Below are positions 15,485-25,039 of a DNA stretch of 64,000 nucleotides, one piece after another. Numbering within the stretch: position 1 is the first letter of the stretch; each line of letters opens with the position of its first letter. The translations under genes and the position numbers were made by a program. This stretch comes from Promineifilum sp019695075. Lineage in GTDB: Bacteria; Chloroflexota; Anaerolineae; Promineifilales; Promineifilaceae. Location of the stretch: the NCBI GenBank assembly GCA_026129185.1, contig JAHCIO010000011.1:1-64000 (forward strand), given 5' to 3'. The notes beneath the pieces are model-generated. The model was not told the DNA's origin. It saw nothing but the letters and a program-made list of their open reading frames with translations, and made no database searches.

Positions 15485-17521
15485 ATGAAACGTCTCGCCG
15501 TTCTATTCAGCTTCCTGCTCCTCGGCGTGGGGCTGGCGCTGGCGGCCGGGCCGGCCGCGCCCGTCGCCGCCCAACCCGCGCCGCCGTCCGTCCAGCGCGG
15601 CTACTCCTACGCCGCCTACTGGAACGGCCTCTACAGCGAACCCAACGCCGACGCCGCCCTGGCCGACCTGCGCGCGATGGGCGTCGAATGGGTCAGCATC
15701 GTCGTCACCCAGTACCAGGATACCATCAACAGTACCGCTATCGGCCCGACCGACGGCACGCCCACCGACGCCGACGTGCGCCACGCCATCCGCGCCGCCC
15801 ACGCCCTGGGCCTGTCGGTCATGCTGAAGCCCCACGTTGACCTGTGGAACGACCCCAACCACTGGCGCGGCGAAATCGGCCCCAACTTCAGCAACGCCCA
15901 GTGGAATACCTGGTTCGCCTCCTATCAGGCCATGATCAGCCACTACGCCGGCCTGGCCGCGGCCGAGGGCGTGGAGCAGTTCGCCGTGGGCACGGAACTG
16001 AACACCACCGTCGGCCGCGAAGCCAACTGGCGCGCCGTCATCGCCGCCGTCCGCGCCGCGTTTCCCGGCACGCTGACCTACGCCGGCGACTGGACCAACG
16101 CCCCCGACGTGCCCTGGTGGGACGCGCTCGACCTCATCGGCGTCGATGCCTACTACCCGCTGGCCGCCGCGGGCAACAACACGCCCACCAAGGCCCAACT
16201 CGTCGCCGCCTGGCAGCCGCTGCTGGCCGACCTGGCCGCGCTGAGCACGGCGAACGGCGGCAAGCGCATCCTCTTCACCGAGGTCGGCTACCGCAGCCAG
16301 AACGGCGCGGCCCAACACCCCTGGGAATGGCAGAGCGGCGGCGCGGTCGATCTGGCCGAGCAAGCGTTGCTAGTCGAAGTCGCGTTCGAGCAGGTCTTCG
16401 ACGAGCCGTGGTTCGCCGGGGCCTACTGGTGGGCCTGGGACCCGGAGCCGTACCAGGGCGGCGTTTGCGACAACGGCTACACCGTCCACGACAAGCCGGC
16501 CGAGGACATCGTGCGGCAGTGGTACGGCGCGTCGCCGCGCGACACGACGCCCCCGCCGCCGCCGGACGACAGCGTGACCCGGCTCATCTACGGCGACGCC
16601 CTGGCCGCCGGCTGGGAAAACTGGTCGTGGGGAACGACGGTCAACTTCAATCAGACCGCTCAGGTCGCCGCCGGCGCCAAAGCCATCCTGGCCGACGCGA
16701 ATAGCTGGAGCGCCCTGTCGCTCTACCACGCGCCCATCGACACGACGGCCTACGACTACCTGTCCTTCTACGTGCGCCAGGCGGCGGCGACGACGGCGCT
16801 GCACGTCACCGTCAACGACGGCGACGATAACGCCCTGCTGGACGTGCCCGCGGCCGATTGCCGCTACACCGGCGGCGCGCCCCTGCCGGCCAACACCTGG
16901 CAGCGCGTGCTCGTGCCGCTCAGCGACCTCGGCGCGGCCGGCGCGGACATCAGCCGCGTGACGTTCCTCAACACCGGCGACGGCGCGCTGCGCTTCTGGC
17001 TCGACGACATCCGCCTGGTGGCCGCGGCCGGCGACACCTATCTGCCCATCGTCCTGACGCCGACCGACGACGCCTACGTGCAGTCGTCGGCCCCCAAGGG
17101 CAAGTACGGCAACAAGCCCACGTTGCGCGTCCGCGACGCGGCGGCCGACATGGTCAGCTACCTCAAGTTCGACGTGGCCGGGCTGGCCGGGCCGCCGGCG
17201 CGGGCCACGCTGCGGCTCTACGCCAGCGACGGTGGGCCGTCCGGCGGCGCGCTCTTCGTCGTCAGCAACAACAACAAGGGCAGCAGCACCCCCTGGCGCG
17301 AGGCCGGCCTGACCTGGCGCAACGCCCCGCCCATCAGCGGCGCGCCGCTGGCCACGACCGACGCGGCCGTCGCCGGGCAGTGGCTGACGGTAGACGTGAC
17401 CGCGGCCATCGCCGGCAACGGCCCGATCAGCTTCGCCCTGCGCGGCGCGAACGCCGACCTGGTCGTCTATAGCAGCAGCGAGGGCGCGCGGCCGCCGGAG
17501 TTGGTGATCGATAGGGAGTAG
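15485..17521 (+). CDS. Secreted GH113-like glycoside hydrolase with DNRLRE domain
   Basis: A 678-residue protein. Signal peptide: residues ~1-30 (ends AAPVAAQ). TIM barrel ~38-365: GYSYAAYWNG, MLKPHVDLW, HWRGEI, FAVGTEL with Glu171 as probable acid/base, DLIGVDAYYPL, and LFTEVGYRS with Glu266 as probable nucleophile, matching GH113 and related mannanase-type barrels. A beta-sandwich at ~370-515 resembles a carbohydrate-binding module (SALSLYHAPIDTTAYDYLSFYVRQ... LDDIRL). TYLPIVLTPTDDAYV marks the boundary to a DNRLRE-type domain (DAYVQSS, YLKFDV, ATLRLYA) at the C-terminus. It probably hydrolyses a mannan-like polysaccharide outside the cell; the substrate is inferred from family only. The stop codon lies in a GGGATA heptamer array. 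Confidence 0.78.
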   Translation: MKRLAVLFSFLLLGVGLALAAGPAAPVAAQPAPPSVQRGYSYAAYWNGLYSEPNADAALADLRAMGVEWVSIVVTQYQDTINSTAIGPTDGTPTDADVRHAIRAAHALGLSVMLKPHVDLWNDPNHWRGEIGPNFSNAQWNTWFASYQAMISHYAGLAAAEGVEQFAVGTELNTTVGREANWRAVIAAVRAAFPGTLTYAGDWTNAPDVPWWDALDLIGVDAYYPLAAAGNNTPTKAQLVAAWQPLLADLAALSTANGGKRILFTEVGYRSQNGAAQHPWEWQSGGAVDLAEQALLVEVAFEQVFDEPWFAGAYWWAWDPEPYQGGVCDNGYTVHDKPAEDIVRQWYGASPRDTTPPPPPDDSVTRLIYGDALAAGWENWSWGTTVNFNQTAQVAAGAKAILADANSWSALSLYHAPIDTTAYDYLSFYVRQAAATTALHVTVNDGDDNALLDVPAADCRYTGGAPLPANTWQRVLVPLSDLGAAGADISRVTFLNTGDGALRFWLDDIRLVAAAGDTYLPIVLTPTDDAYVQSSAPKGKYGNKPTLRVRDAAADMVSYLKFDVAGLAGPPARATLRLYASDGGPSGGALFVVSNNNKGSSTPWREAGLTWRNAPPISGAPLATTDAAVAGQWLTVDVTAAIAGNGPISFALRGANADLVVYSSSEGARPPELVIDRE

Positions 17522-17585
17522 GGGATAGGGGATAGGGATTAGGGGCTAGGGAAGAGCGCTCTTCCCTAGCCCCTATCCCCTGGCC
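17513..17585. repeat. GGGGATA heptamer array folding into a 36-bp perfect palindrome
   Basis: Seven-base words (GGGGATA, GGGATTA, GGGGCTA) run into a perfect palindrome at 17540-17575 centred on GAGCGCTC, then mirror-image words (CCCTAGC, CCCTATC). The stop codon of the glycosidase gene is inside it, and the next gene starts ten bases after it. It could act as a terminator-like structure but lacks a U tract. Confidence 0.85.
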
Positions 17586-17594
17586 CCCGGAACT

Positions 17595-18671
17595 ATGAAC
17601 ACTGATGTCATCACCCATCCCTCCGAAGTGACCGCCGCGTGGCTGACGGCGGCGCTGACGACCGCCGGGGCGCTGACCGCCGGTTCGGTCGCCGCGTTCG
17701 AGGTGGCCACCGGTCGCGGCAACTGGTCGTCCAACGCCATTCTCCACCTACGCTACAGCCCGACCGCGCGCGGCGAGCGGCCGGCGCGCCTTTTCCTGAA
17801 GATGGTCAACACTGACGCGAACGGCGAATCGTTCGGCGCGTCGGAAGTGACCTACTACACGCGCGATTACGTCGGCGTGGCCGGGTCGCCGCTGGTGCGC
17901 TGCTACGATGCCGCCTACTCGGCCGAGCGGCAGCGCTACCACCTGCTGCTCGAAGATCTGACACCAACGCACGTCGTCGCCTCATCCCGGCCGCCGACGC
18001 TGGCCCACGGACTGGCCCTGGCCGAAGGGCTGGCGGCGCTGCACGCCCACTGGTGGGGCGCGGCCCGGCTGGCCGAGGCGGGCGCGCCCATCCACGACGC
18101 GGACTTCATCCGTCGTTTCGCGGCCATCGCCGAGCCGGGCGCGGGCCACATCCTGGCCGAATTCGGCGACGAACTGGGGCGGCGCTGGGCCGGCCTCATC
18201 CGCGAGTTGTACGCTAAGCACCCCGCGGCGCTGATCGCCCGCGCCGCGGACGCCAACGGCTTCACGCTCATCCACGGCGACGCCGGCGCGTACAACGTCC
18301 TCATCCCGCGCGAAGGCGAACGGCCGCTCTACGTCATCGACCGCCAACCGTTCGATTGGAGTCTGACCACCTGGCTGGGCGTCTATGACCTGGTCTATGC
18401 GATGGTCATCGGCTGGGAGACGGCCGCGCGGCGGGCCTGGGAGTGGCCGGTGCTGCGGCGCTACCACGACGAGCTGCGGCGGCGCAGCGTGACGGACTAC
18501 CCTTGGGAGCGGCTGGTGGAAGACTACCGGCTGACGGCGGCGATGGGCGTCTACATCGTCACCGAGTACTGCCGTGGCGGCGTCACGCCCCAGTGGCGCA
18601 TCTTCGGCCCACCCGAACTGCGCCGCGCACTGACGGCGTGTGATGATCTGGAGTGCGCGGCGCTCTGGTAA
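17595..18671 (+). CDS. Aminoglycoside phosphotransferase/ecdysteroid-kinase-like kinase
   Basis: A 358-residue protein-kinase-like small-molecule kinase. The N-lobe has RGNWSSNAILHLRY and the ATP lysine candidate in RLFLKMV. LLLEDLTPTH is the hinge. The catalytic loop is LIHGDAGAYNVLI with His227 and Asp229, and the metal-binding aspartate is in YVIDRQPFDW. Spacing and the GLAALHAHWW segment resemble the EcKinase/DUF1679 and APH families. The Asp-Arg-Gln in place of the usual Asp-Trp/Asp-Phe-Gly variation is within family limits. The phosphate acceptor cannot be predicted. It stands alone between two repeat-filled spacers. Confidence 0.82.
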   Translation: MNTDVITHPSEVTAAWLTAALTTAGALTAGSVAAFEVATGRGNWSSNAILHLRYSPTARGERPARLFLKMVNTDANGESFGASEVTYYTRDYVGVAGSPLVRCYDAAYSAERQRYHLLLEDLTPTHVVASSRPPTLAHGLALAEGLAALHAHWWGAARLAEAGAPIHDADFIRRFAAIAEPGAGHILAEFGDELGRRWAGLIRELYAKHPAALIARAADANGFTLIHGDAGAYNVLIPREGERPLYVIDRQPFDWSLTTWLGVYDLVYAMVIGWETAARRAWEWPVLRRYHDELRRRSVTDYPWERLVEDYRLTAAMGVYIVTEYCRGGVTPQWRIFGPPELRRALTACDDLECAALW

Positions 18672-18905
18672 AGGACGACAGACGACGGACGACAGACGAC
18701 ACCCGCTCGCAGAGTCCGCAGCCTCAGATGCGGGCGGACAAGGACGACGACCGGCCGCGAACGAGGGGCGAGACTTCATTAGCGTGTTTGGCCACCAGCC
18801 GACGGGTTTCAACCGTCGGCCGTCGGTGGCCATTCCTGCCCGCCCGCATCTGAGGATGCGGACTCTGCGGGGGCCGTCGTCGGTCGGCCGTCGTCCATCC
18901 GTCGC
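18672..18905. repeat. Spacer with GACGACA heptamers and a large nested inverted repeat
   Basis: GACGACA/GACGACG words fill 18673-18701. A 30-base inverted repeat with one mismatch has arms 18708-18737 and 18840-18869. Between the arms are two inner stems, GGCCACC/GGTGGCC and GCCGACGG/CCGTCGGC with a GTTTCAA loop. The whole could fold into a long branched hairpin of about 160 nt. CCGTCGTC-type heptamers follow. No coding potential was recognised in this 347-bp spacer. Confidence 0.75.
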
Positions 18906-18947
18906 CCTCCCGTAGCCCACGCGCCGGGCAGCCGCGCCCGCCGGTGC

Positions 18948-18953
18948 TATACT
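18948..18953 (+). promoter_or_regulatory. TATACT -10 box upstream of the alpha-2-macroglobulin gene
   Basis: GTGCTATACT resembles the GCTATA(A/C)T boxes elsewhere in this window. It lies 65 bp before the start codon; a GGAGGAGCC ribosome site precedes the ATG. Confidence 0.45.
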
Positions 18954-19018
18954 ACCCATAGACCCCCACGCCCATCTATCGATCACCCGTCCGGGGCGCG
19001 GCGGTCGTTGGAGGAGCC

Positions 19019-22000
19019 ATGAAACGCGTGGCTGTGGTGTTGCTCGTCCTCGCCCTTATCCTTGCCGGTGCGCTCTATTTGCTGCTCGCCCGTCCGTGGG
19101 CCAGCGACCGCCTCGCCGGGGCGACGCCCCTGCCGCCGACGCTGGCGGCCACGGCCGAACTGCCGCCCTCGCTGCCACCCTCGCCTTCGCCCACGCCCGC
19201 CCCGGCTGTCACCCGCGTCCGCGTCACGCCCACGCCCGACCCGGCCACCGTGCTGCCGGCGTCGCTGACGGCCGCGCTCGACCCAGCCATTGACCCCGAC
19301 CGCTTCGACGGCCGCGCGCCCATCGTCGTCACCTTCGACCGGCCGGTCAACATGGCCGTCGCCTCCCGGCCGCTGGTGATCGTCCCCGCCGTCGCCGGCC
19401 GCTACAGCTGGAACCGCGAGGCCACGGTGGTCAGGTTCACGCCCAACGCCCGCCTGACCAGCGGCAAAACCTACAACCTGACCCTCTCCGAGCGCCTCAT
19501 CGGCCGCGACGGGGCCACCTTCGACCCGCGGCCGGCGTGGACGCTGCACGTGGCCACCGCGCCCAGGGTCGCCGGCCGCGCGCCCTGGACGACCAAGGGC
19601 ATCAACCGCCAACCGGAGTTCCGCCTGACCTTCAGCCGGCCGATGGACGCCGCCAGCGTCGAGGCTGCCCTGACGGTCAAGCCGGACGTGGCCCTCGATC
19701 TGCGTTGGGACGGCGACGACCTGCTGCTGCGCCCGGTCGCGCCGCTCGACCCCGGCGTGCAGGTCAACTTCACCGTCGGCGTCGCGGCCACCGACGCCAC
19801 CGGCATCACCCTGGAGAGCGCCTACCGCTTCCTCTACACGCCCACAGCGCTCATCACGGCCATCACCGGCCCCTCGCATGACGCGCCCGATGCCCCGCTG
19901 CGCCTGACCTTCGGCTACCCCTTGGCTCCAGAAGCGCGCAATCTGCTCGTCGTCGATCCGCCCCTGGCCGGCGAGTGGGTCTGGCAGGGCGACACCGTTC
20001 TGTCGCTGGCCGACCCGGCGCTGCTGGGCGGCGAGACCTACACCTTCGGCTTCAGCGCCAACCCGACGACGGCCGCCGGCGAAACCCTGCCCGCGCCCGA
20101 CGAACCGTTCACCTTCACCGCGCCGTCGCCCGTGGTCAGCTTCTCGCCCAGCGGCCAGTCCGTCCACGTCTCCGAGCCGCTGAAAGTGACCTTCGACCGG
20201 CCGATGGATCAGGAAGCCACCGCCGCCGCCCTGCTCATCGGCCCGAAGACAGAGGGCACGACCGCCTGGGACGGCAACACGCTGACCTTCACGCCCACGG
20301 ACGGCTGGGATACGTCGAGCGACTACACCGTCACCCTGACCATCGACGCCGCCGACGCCGCCGGCCGGCCCGTCCTGGCGCGGGGGCTTGTCAAGACCTT
20401 CCGCACCGGCTCCGCCAGCACCGTGGCCGGCTTCGGCATCGGCCCGCAGACGCAAGTCGTTGACGCCGACGGCCGCCGCGCCGTCCAGTTCACCAAGTCC
20501 ATCAACGCCGCCCTGACCGTGGACTTCGACCTGCTGCCCATCGACGAGACCGGCCTCGTCAACCGGCTCAGCCTGAACGTCGTCAGCGATTGGAATGAGC
20601 AGCCCGACGCCATCGACGTCAGCGGCCTGTCGCCGGCCTTCGCCTGGCAGACGGAAGCGCCGGCGGCCGATCCCGACCACTACGGCCAGGCCCTGGAGAC
20701 GTTGCTGCCGGCCGAGGCTCCACCCGGCCTCTACGTCCTGCGCCTGGCCAGCCGGCCCGACGACCGGCATCTGCTGGTGGCTCTGTCGCGGCTGACGCTG
20801 GCGGCCAAGTTGTCGCCGGGGCAGCTTGTCGTCTGGGTCAGCGACACGCCGACCTTCGGCCGCGAGGCCCAGCCCGACGGCGCGGCCGAGGGCGCGCCCA
20901 CGCCCGGCGTGGCCGTGCGCGTCTATGCCGCCAACGGCCGCCTGCTGGCCGAGGGCGTCACCGACGCGCGCGGCGTCGCCCGGCTGGCCCTGCCGCCGGA
21001 GTTCGCCCCCCACGTCGTCATCGCCCAATCCGGCGACGACATCACCTTCAGCGGCCTGACGTCGGCCCTGCAGAGCAGCGGCTGGGGCTACGCCGGCGAC
21101 GACTACGACGCCCGCTTCTGGCGCGACACGGACGTGACGCGATTCACCGTCCACATCCAGACCGACCGGCCCATCTATCGCCCCGGCCAGACGGTGAGCT
21201 ACAAGGCCATCCTGCGGCTGGAGGACGACGGCGCGGTCAGCCTGCCGCCGGAGGGCACACAGGCCATCGTCCGGCTGCGCGACGCCCGCGACAACGTCGT
21301 CCGCACGCAATGGCTGGTCACCGACGCCTTCGGCGCGGTCTACGACAGCTTCGATCTGGCCGAGGGGGCCATGCTGGGCGACTATCACATCGAGGTGCGG
21401 GGGGTAGATGCAGACGGCGCGGCCGAGACGCACACGCAGTCGTTCCAGGTGGAGGAATACCGCAAGCCCGACTTCGCCGTCACCGTCACCACCGCCCCGG
21501 AGGTCGTCGCCGGCGAGCCGCTGACCGTCACCGTCCGCGCCGAGTATCTCTTCGGCCAGCCCGTGGCCTACGCCAAGGTGACGGTCAATCTCTACCAGAG
21601 CAACGACTATTGGTCGGGCGACGACTACTGGTGGGGCGGCTGGGAGCCGGTGGCGAGGGTGACGACCGACGCCGCCGGCGAGGCGACCTTCACCGTGACG
21701 CCGGAGAAGCGCGACGCAAGCGAGTGGTGGTGGACCTATGATCGCGCCACCCCGCGGCGCGTGGCTGTCGAGGCCACCGTCGATGACGGCAGCGCCCAGA
21801 CGGTCAGCGGCCTCGCCGCCAGCACCGTCCACATCGCCGCCGAAGCCGTCTCGCTGGACATCGGCGGCTACGTCGTGCCCGCCGGCGAACCGTTCCCCAT
21901 CGCGGCCGCGGTCATGACCACCATCGGCGCGCCGCAACCCGTCGCCGGCCGCGTCCTGAGCGTGACGCTGCGCCAGTGGGACAGCCGCACCTACGACTAC

Positions 22001-24919
22001 AGCCACGTCGTCCAGACCGGCGAGTGGGTCAGCGGCCCGGACGGCGCGCTGCCCAACACCTACACCGTGCCCCGCCCCGGCTACTACCGGCTGCGTCTGA
22101 CGGGCACGGACGCCGCCGGGCGGCAACTCTTCGCCGAGCGCTACTTCTACGCTTTGGGCGAGGGCGAAGGCGATTTCGAGGCCAGCCGCTTCGGCTTCAG
22201 CATCTCGGCCGACCGCGACAGCTACACCCCCGGCGACACGGCCCGCCTGCTGCTGCGTTCCAACTTCGCCGGGCCGGCGCTGCTCACCTTCGAGCGCGCC
22301 GCCACCCACCGCGAGCTGTCCGTCGTCCTGACGCCGCCGATCACCGTCGTCGATGTGCCCATCCTGCCGGAGGACGCGCCCAACATCCACGTGACGCTCA
22401 ACGCCTGGGAGCCGATGGACACGGCCCTGACCGACCCGGAGGCCTGGATCGATCAGAGCCGGCCCGACGCCGAGTTGCGCACGACCACGGTCGATCTGCT
22501 CGTGCCGCCCACGGAGAAGACCCTGACCGTGACCATCACCACCGACCGCGACGCCTACGCCCCGCGCGACACGGCCGCGGTCGTCGTCCGCGTCACCGAC
22601 GCCGCCGGGCAGCCCGTCGCCGCCCAGGTGGCCCTGGCCCTGGTCGATGAGGCCATCTTCCTGCTGGCCGAGGACAACACGCCGCCGATGTTCGACGCCT
22701 TCTACTACCCGCGCCCCAACGGCGTGCGCACCCTCGACGCCATGAGTCCGCGGCGGGCGCTCTACGAGGCCGGCTTCGGCGGCGGCGGCGGCGGCGACAG
22801 CGCGGCCCTGCGCGCCGACTTCCCCGACACGGCGGCCTGGTTCCCGGCCCTGCTGACCGACGCCAACGGCGAGGCGCATCTCAGTCTGACCCTGCCCGAC
22901 AGCCTGACCACCTGGCGGCTGACGGCGCGGGCGGTCACCACCAGCACCCAGGTCGGCGAGGCGCGAGCGACCTTCCTGACGCAACAGGACGTCATCATCC
23001 GGCCCATCCTGCCGCGCGAGATGACCGCCGGCGACCACCTGGCCCTGTCGGCCGCCGTCCACAACTACACCGCCGCGCCGCTGGAACTGGCCGTCACCCT
23101 GTCGGAGGACGGCGGCCTGCTGGCCATCGACGCGGCCACGCAGACGATCACCCTGGCCCCGGCCGAGACGCGCATCGTCGGCTGGCCGGTGACGGTCATC
23201 GCCGCCGGGCAGGCCACGGCCATCGTCCGGGCCGAGCCAACCGGCAACGGTTCAACGGGCGAGAGCCGCGGCGACGCCGTCGCCCTGCCGCTGGCGGCCC
23301 GGCCGCTGGCTGTGCCCGTCGTCGCCACCCAATCGGGCGACTTCGAGGGCGCGACGACGCTCACCATCACCGTGCCGGCCGGCACGCTGCCGGAACACAG
23401 CGCCGTGACGCTGGAGTTGAGCCGCTCGCCGGCCGGCTCGTTGCTCAACGGCCTGGAATTCCTGACCGGCTTCCCCTACGGCTGCGTCGAGCAAACCATG
23501 AGCCGCGCCCTGCCCAACGTCGCCGTTGACCGCGCCTTCAACGCCCTGGGCGCGCCACAGCCGGAGGGGCTGGAACTGGGCCGGCTGGTCAACGAGAGCG
23601 CCCAGCGCCTCTATGGCTTCCAGCATGACGACGGCGGCTGGGGCTGGTGGTTCGACGACGACAGCACGCCCTACCAGACCGCCTGGGTCGTCTTCGGCCT
23701 GGCGACGATGGTCGAGGCGGGCCACGAGATCGACCCGGCCGTCATCGCGCGCGGCGCGGCCTACCTGAACGACAACCTCGACAAGGCCGACAACCGCACG
23801 CGGGCGATGATGCTCTACAGCCTGGCCGTCGCCGGGCAGCCCAACGGCGCGGCGGCGCTGGAACTGGCCGCCCTGCCCGACGATGACCTCGACCCCTTCA
23901 GCCTGGCCGCGCTGGCCCTGGCCCTCGACGCCGCCGGCGAGACGGCCGCGGCGCAGGCGGTCATGGATCGGCTGGCGGCGCAGGCCATTGTCGCCGACGG
24001 CCGCGCCCACTGGGGCGTGGGCCGCAGCGATGGCGAGTACCGCAGCAAGACGATGGCCTCGGCCACGCGCTCAACGGCCCTGGCGCTGCGGGCGTTCGTC
24101 CGCCTGCGCCCCGGCGACCCGCTGGCAGCGCCGGCCGTCCGCTGGCTGATGGCGCAGCGCCGCGGCCTGGGTTGGGGCACGACCAACGAGACGGCCTACA
24201 CCATCCTGGCCCTGGCCGACCACGTCGAGGCCAGCGGCCTGGGCGAGACGGCCCTGAGCGCCGGCATGGCCCTCGACGGCGCGCCGCCCATCAACGCCAC
24301 GCTGGCCGCCGGCGAGCTGAGCGCCACGCTGACCCTGCCGGCCGAGGCCCTGACGCCCGGCGAGCACAGCCTGATGGTCAGCGGCGACAGCCGCGTCTTC
24401 TACACTCTGCACGAGAACTACGCCGTCGGCCAGGCGCAGATCGACGCCGACGGTCCGCTGGCCGTCAGCCGCCAATTCCTGACACCCGGCGGCACGCCGC
24501 TGGGCGAGGTGCATGTCGGCGACCTGGTGCTGGTGCGCCTGCGCGTCAACGTGCCCGGCCCGACCTACTTCGTCCTCGTCGAAGACCGCCCCGTGGCCGG
24601 GCTGGAGCCGCTCAACGAACGGCTGAACACCACCAGCCGCGCCGCCGGCTACACCAGCGACGCCGGCAACTACCATTCCTACTTTGACGGCTTCTTCTCG
24701 TGGTCGAAATTAGGCTACAACTACAAGGAGATCCGCGACGGCCGGGTGACGTTCTTCATCAGCACGCTGACGCGCTCCACCAGCTTCGAATACCTGGCCC
24801 GCGCCACCCACAGCGGCGACTTCAGCGCCCTGCCGGCCGAAGCCTGGGCCATGTACGAACTGGACACCTGGGGGCGGTCAGCCAGCGATACGTTGGTGAT
24901 TCTCGAAGCCGAAGAATAG
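19019..24919 (+). CDS. Bacterial alpha-2-macroglobulin family protease inhibitor
   Basis: A 1966-residue exported protein. A hydrophobic N-terminal helix (~4-24) is followed by a long Pro/Thr/Ser-rich tether, with no lipobox cysteine, so it is probably membrane-anchored by the helix. Residues ~95-480 contain several Big_5-type Ig domains (APIVVTFDRPVN, PEFRLTFSRPMDA, EPLKVTFDRPMDQ). Macroglobulin domains follow (QTDRPIYRPGQTVSYKAILR, FQVEEYRKPDFAVTV). The Gly-rich bait-like stretch is GFGGGGGGDSAALR near 1255. The A2M signature W(R)LTARAVT follows, and the thioester motif is YGCVEQT with Cys1489 and Gln1492. The terpenoid-like helical domain after it shows GGWGWWFDDD and TAWVVFGL. Such proteins trap attacking proteases. 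Unlike many bacterial cases there is no penicillin-binding protein 1C gene next to it. GC-rich and intact throughout. Confidence 0.93.
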   Translation: MKRVAVVLLVLALILAGALYLLLARPWASDRLAGATPLPPTLAATAELPPSLPPSPSPTPAPAVTRVRVTPTPDPATVLPASLTAALDPAIDPDRFDGRAPIVVTFDRPVNMAVASRPLVIVPAVAGRYSWNREATVVRFTPNARLTSGKTYNLTLSERLIGRDGATFDPRPAWTLHVATAPRVAGRAPWTTKGINRQPEFRLTFSRPMDAASVEAALTVKPDVALDLRWDGDDLLLRPVAPLDPGVQVNFTVGVAATDATGITLESAYRFLYTPTALITAITGPSHDAPDAPLRLTFGYPLAPEARNLLVVDPPLAGEWVWQGDTVLSLADPALLGGETYTFGFSANPTTAAGETLPAPDEPFTFTAPSPVVSFSPSGQSVHVSEPLKVTFDRPMDQEATAAALLIGPKTEGTTAWDGNTLTFTPTDGWDTSSDYTVTLTIDAADAAGRPVLARGLVKTFRTGSASTVAGFGIGPQTQVVDADGRRAVQFTKSINAALTVDFDLLPIDETGLVNRLSLNVVSDWNEQPDAIDVSGLSPAFAWQTEAPAADPDHYGQALETLLPAEAPPGLYVLRLASRPDDRHLLVALSRLTLAAKLSPGQLVVWVSDTPTFGREAQPDGAAEGAPTPGVAVRVYAANGRLLAEGVTDARGVARLALPPEFAPHVVIAQSGDDITFSGLTSALQSSGWGYAGDDYDARFWRDTDVTRFTVHIQTDRPIYRPGQTVSYKAILRLEDDGAVSLPPEGTQAIVRLRDARDNVVRTQWLVTDAFGAVYDSFDLAEGAMLGDYHIEVRGVDADGAAETHTQSFQVEEYRKPDFAVTVTTAPEVVAGEPLTVTVRAEYLFGQPVAYAKVTVNLYQSNDYWSGDDYWWGGWEPVARVTTDAAGEATFTVTPEKRDASEWWWTYDRATPRRVAVEATVDDGSAQTVSGLAASTVHIAAEAVSLDIGGYVVPAGEPFPIAAAVMTTIGAPQPVAGRVLSVTLRQWDSRTYDYSHVVQTGEWVSGPDGALPNTYTVPRPGYYRLRLTGTDAAGRQLFAERYFYALGEGEGDFEASRFGFSISADRDSYTPGDTARLLLRSNFAGPALLTFERAATHRELSVVLTPPITVVDVPILPEDAPNIHVTLNAWEPMDTALTDPEAWIDQSRPDAELRTTTVDLLVPPTEKTLTVTITTDRDAYAPRDTAAVVVRVTDAAGQPVAAQVALALVDEAIFLLAEDNTPPMFDAFYYPRPNGVRTLDAMSPRRALYEAGFGGGGGGDSAALRADFPDTAAWFPALLTDANGEAHLSLTLPDSLTTWRLTARAVTTSTQVGEARATFLTQQDVIIRPILPREMTAGDHLALSAAVHNYTAAPLELAVTLSEDGGLLAIDAATQTITLAPAETRIVGWPVTVIAAGQATAIVRAEPTGNGSTGESRGDAVALPLAARPLAVPVVATQSGDFEGATTLTITVPAGTLPEHSAVTLELSRSPAGSLLNGLEFLTGFPYGCVEQTMSRALPNVAVDRAFNALGAPQPEGLELGRLVNESAQRLYGFQHDDGGWGWWFDDDSTPYQTAWVVFGLATMVEAGHEIDPAVIARGAAYLNDNLDKADNRTRAMMLYSLAVAGQPNGAAALELAALPDDDLDPFSLAALALALDAAGETAAAQAVMDRLAAQAIVADGRAHWGVGRSDGEYRSKTMASATRSTALALRAFVRLRPGDPLAAPAVRWLMAQRRGLGWGTTNETAYTILALADHVEASGLGETALSAGMALDGAPPINATLAAGELSATLTLPAEALTPGEHSLMVSGDSRVFYTLHENYAVGQAQIDADGPLAVSRQFLTPGGTPLGEVHVGDLVLVRLRVNVPGPTYFVLVEDRPVAGLEPLNERLNTTSRAAGYTSDAGNYHSYFDGFFSWSKLGYNYKEIRDGRVTFFISTLTRSTSFEYLARATHSGDFSALPAEAWAMYELDTWGRSASDTLVILEAEE

Positions 24920-24973
24920 AGAGTGGTCAGTGGTCGGTGGCCAGTGGTACTGACCACCGACCACTGACTACCA
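24920..24973. repeat. AGTGGTC heptamer inverted pair
   Basis: Words AGTGGTC, AGTGGTC, GGTGGCC, AGTGGTA are followed by the complementary set. Arms of 18 bp (24923-24940 and 24954-24971) pair with one mismatch around a 13-base loop, just after the alpha-2-macroglobulin stop. Confidence 0.8.
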
Positions 24974-25004
24974 CCCGTTCTTTGCCCCTCCCGCCCCCAG
25001 CCCC

Positions 25005-25010
25005 TATAAT
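25005..25010 (+). promoter_or_regulatory. TATAAT -10 box for the DUF1801 gene
   Basis: CCCTATAAT lies 30 bp before the chosen ATG at 25040; ACAGGAGA provides the ribosome site between them. Confidence 0.55.
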
Positions 25011-25039
25011 CCCGTCATAGACTCGACAGGAGAATGCCC

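Noticed and set aside
18983..23062. A 1359-codon minus-strand frame opposite the alpha-2-macroglobulin gene
   Set aside because: Shadow of the GC-rich opposite gene: extreme Gly/Arg/Val/Asp composition, no domain, no ribosome site.
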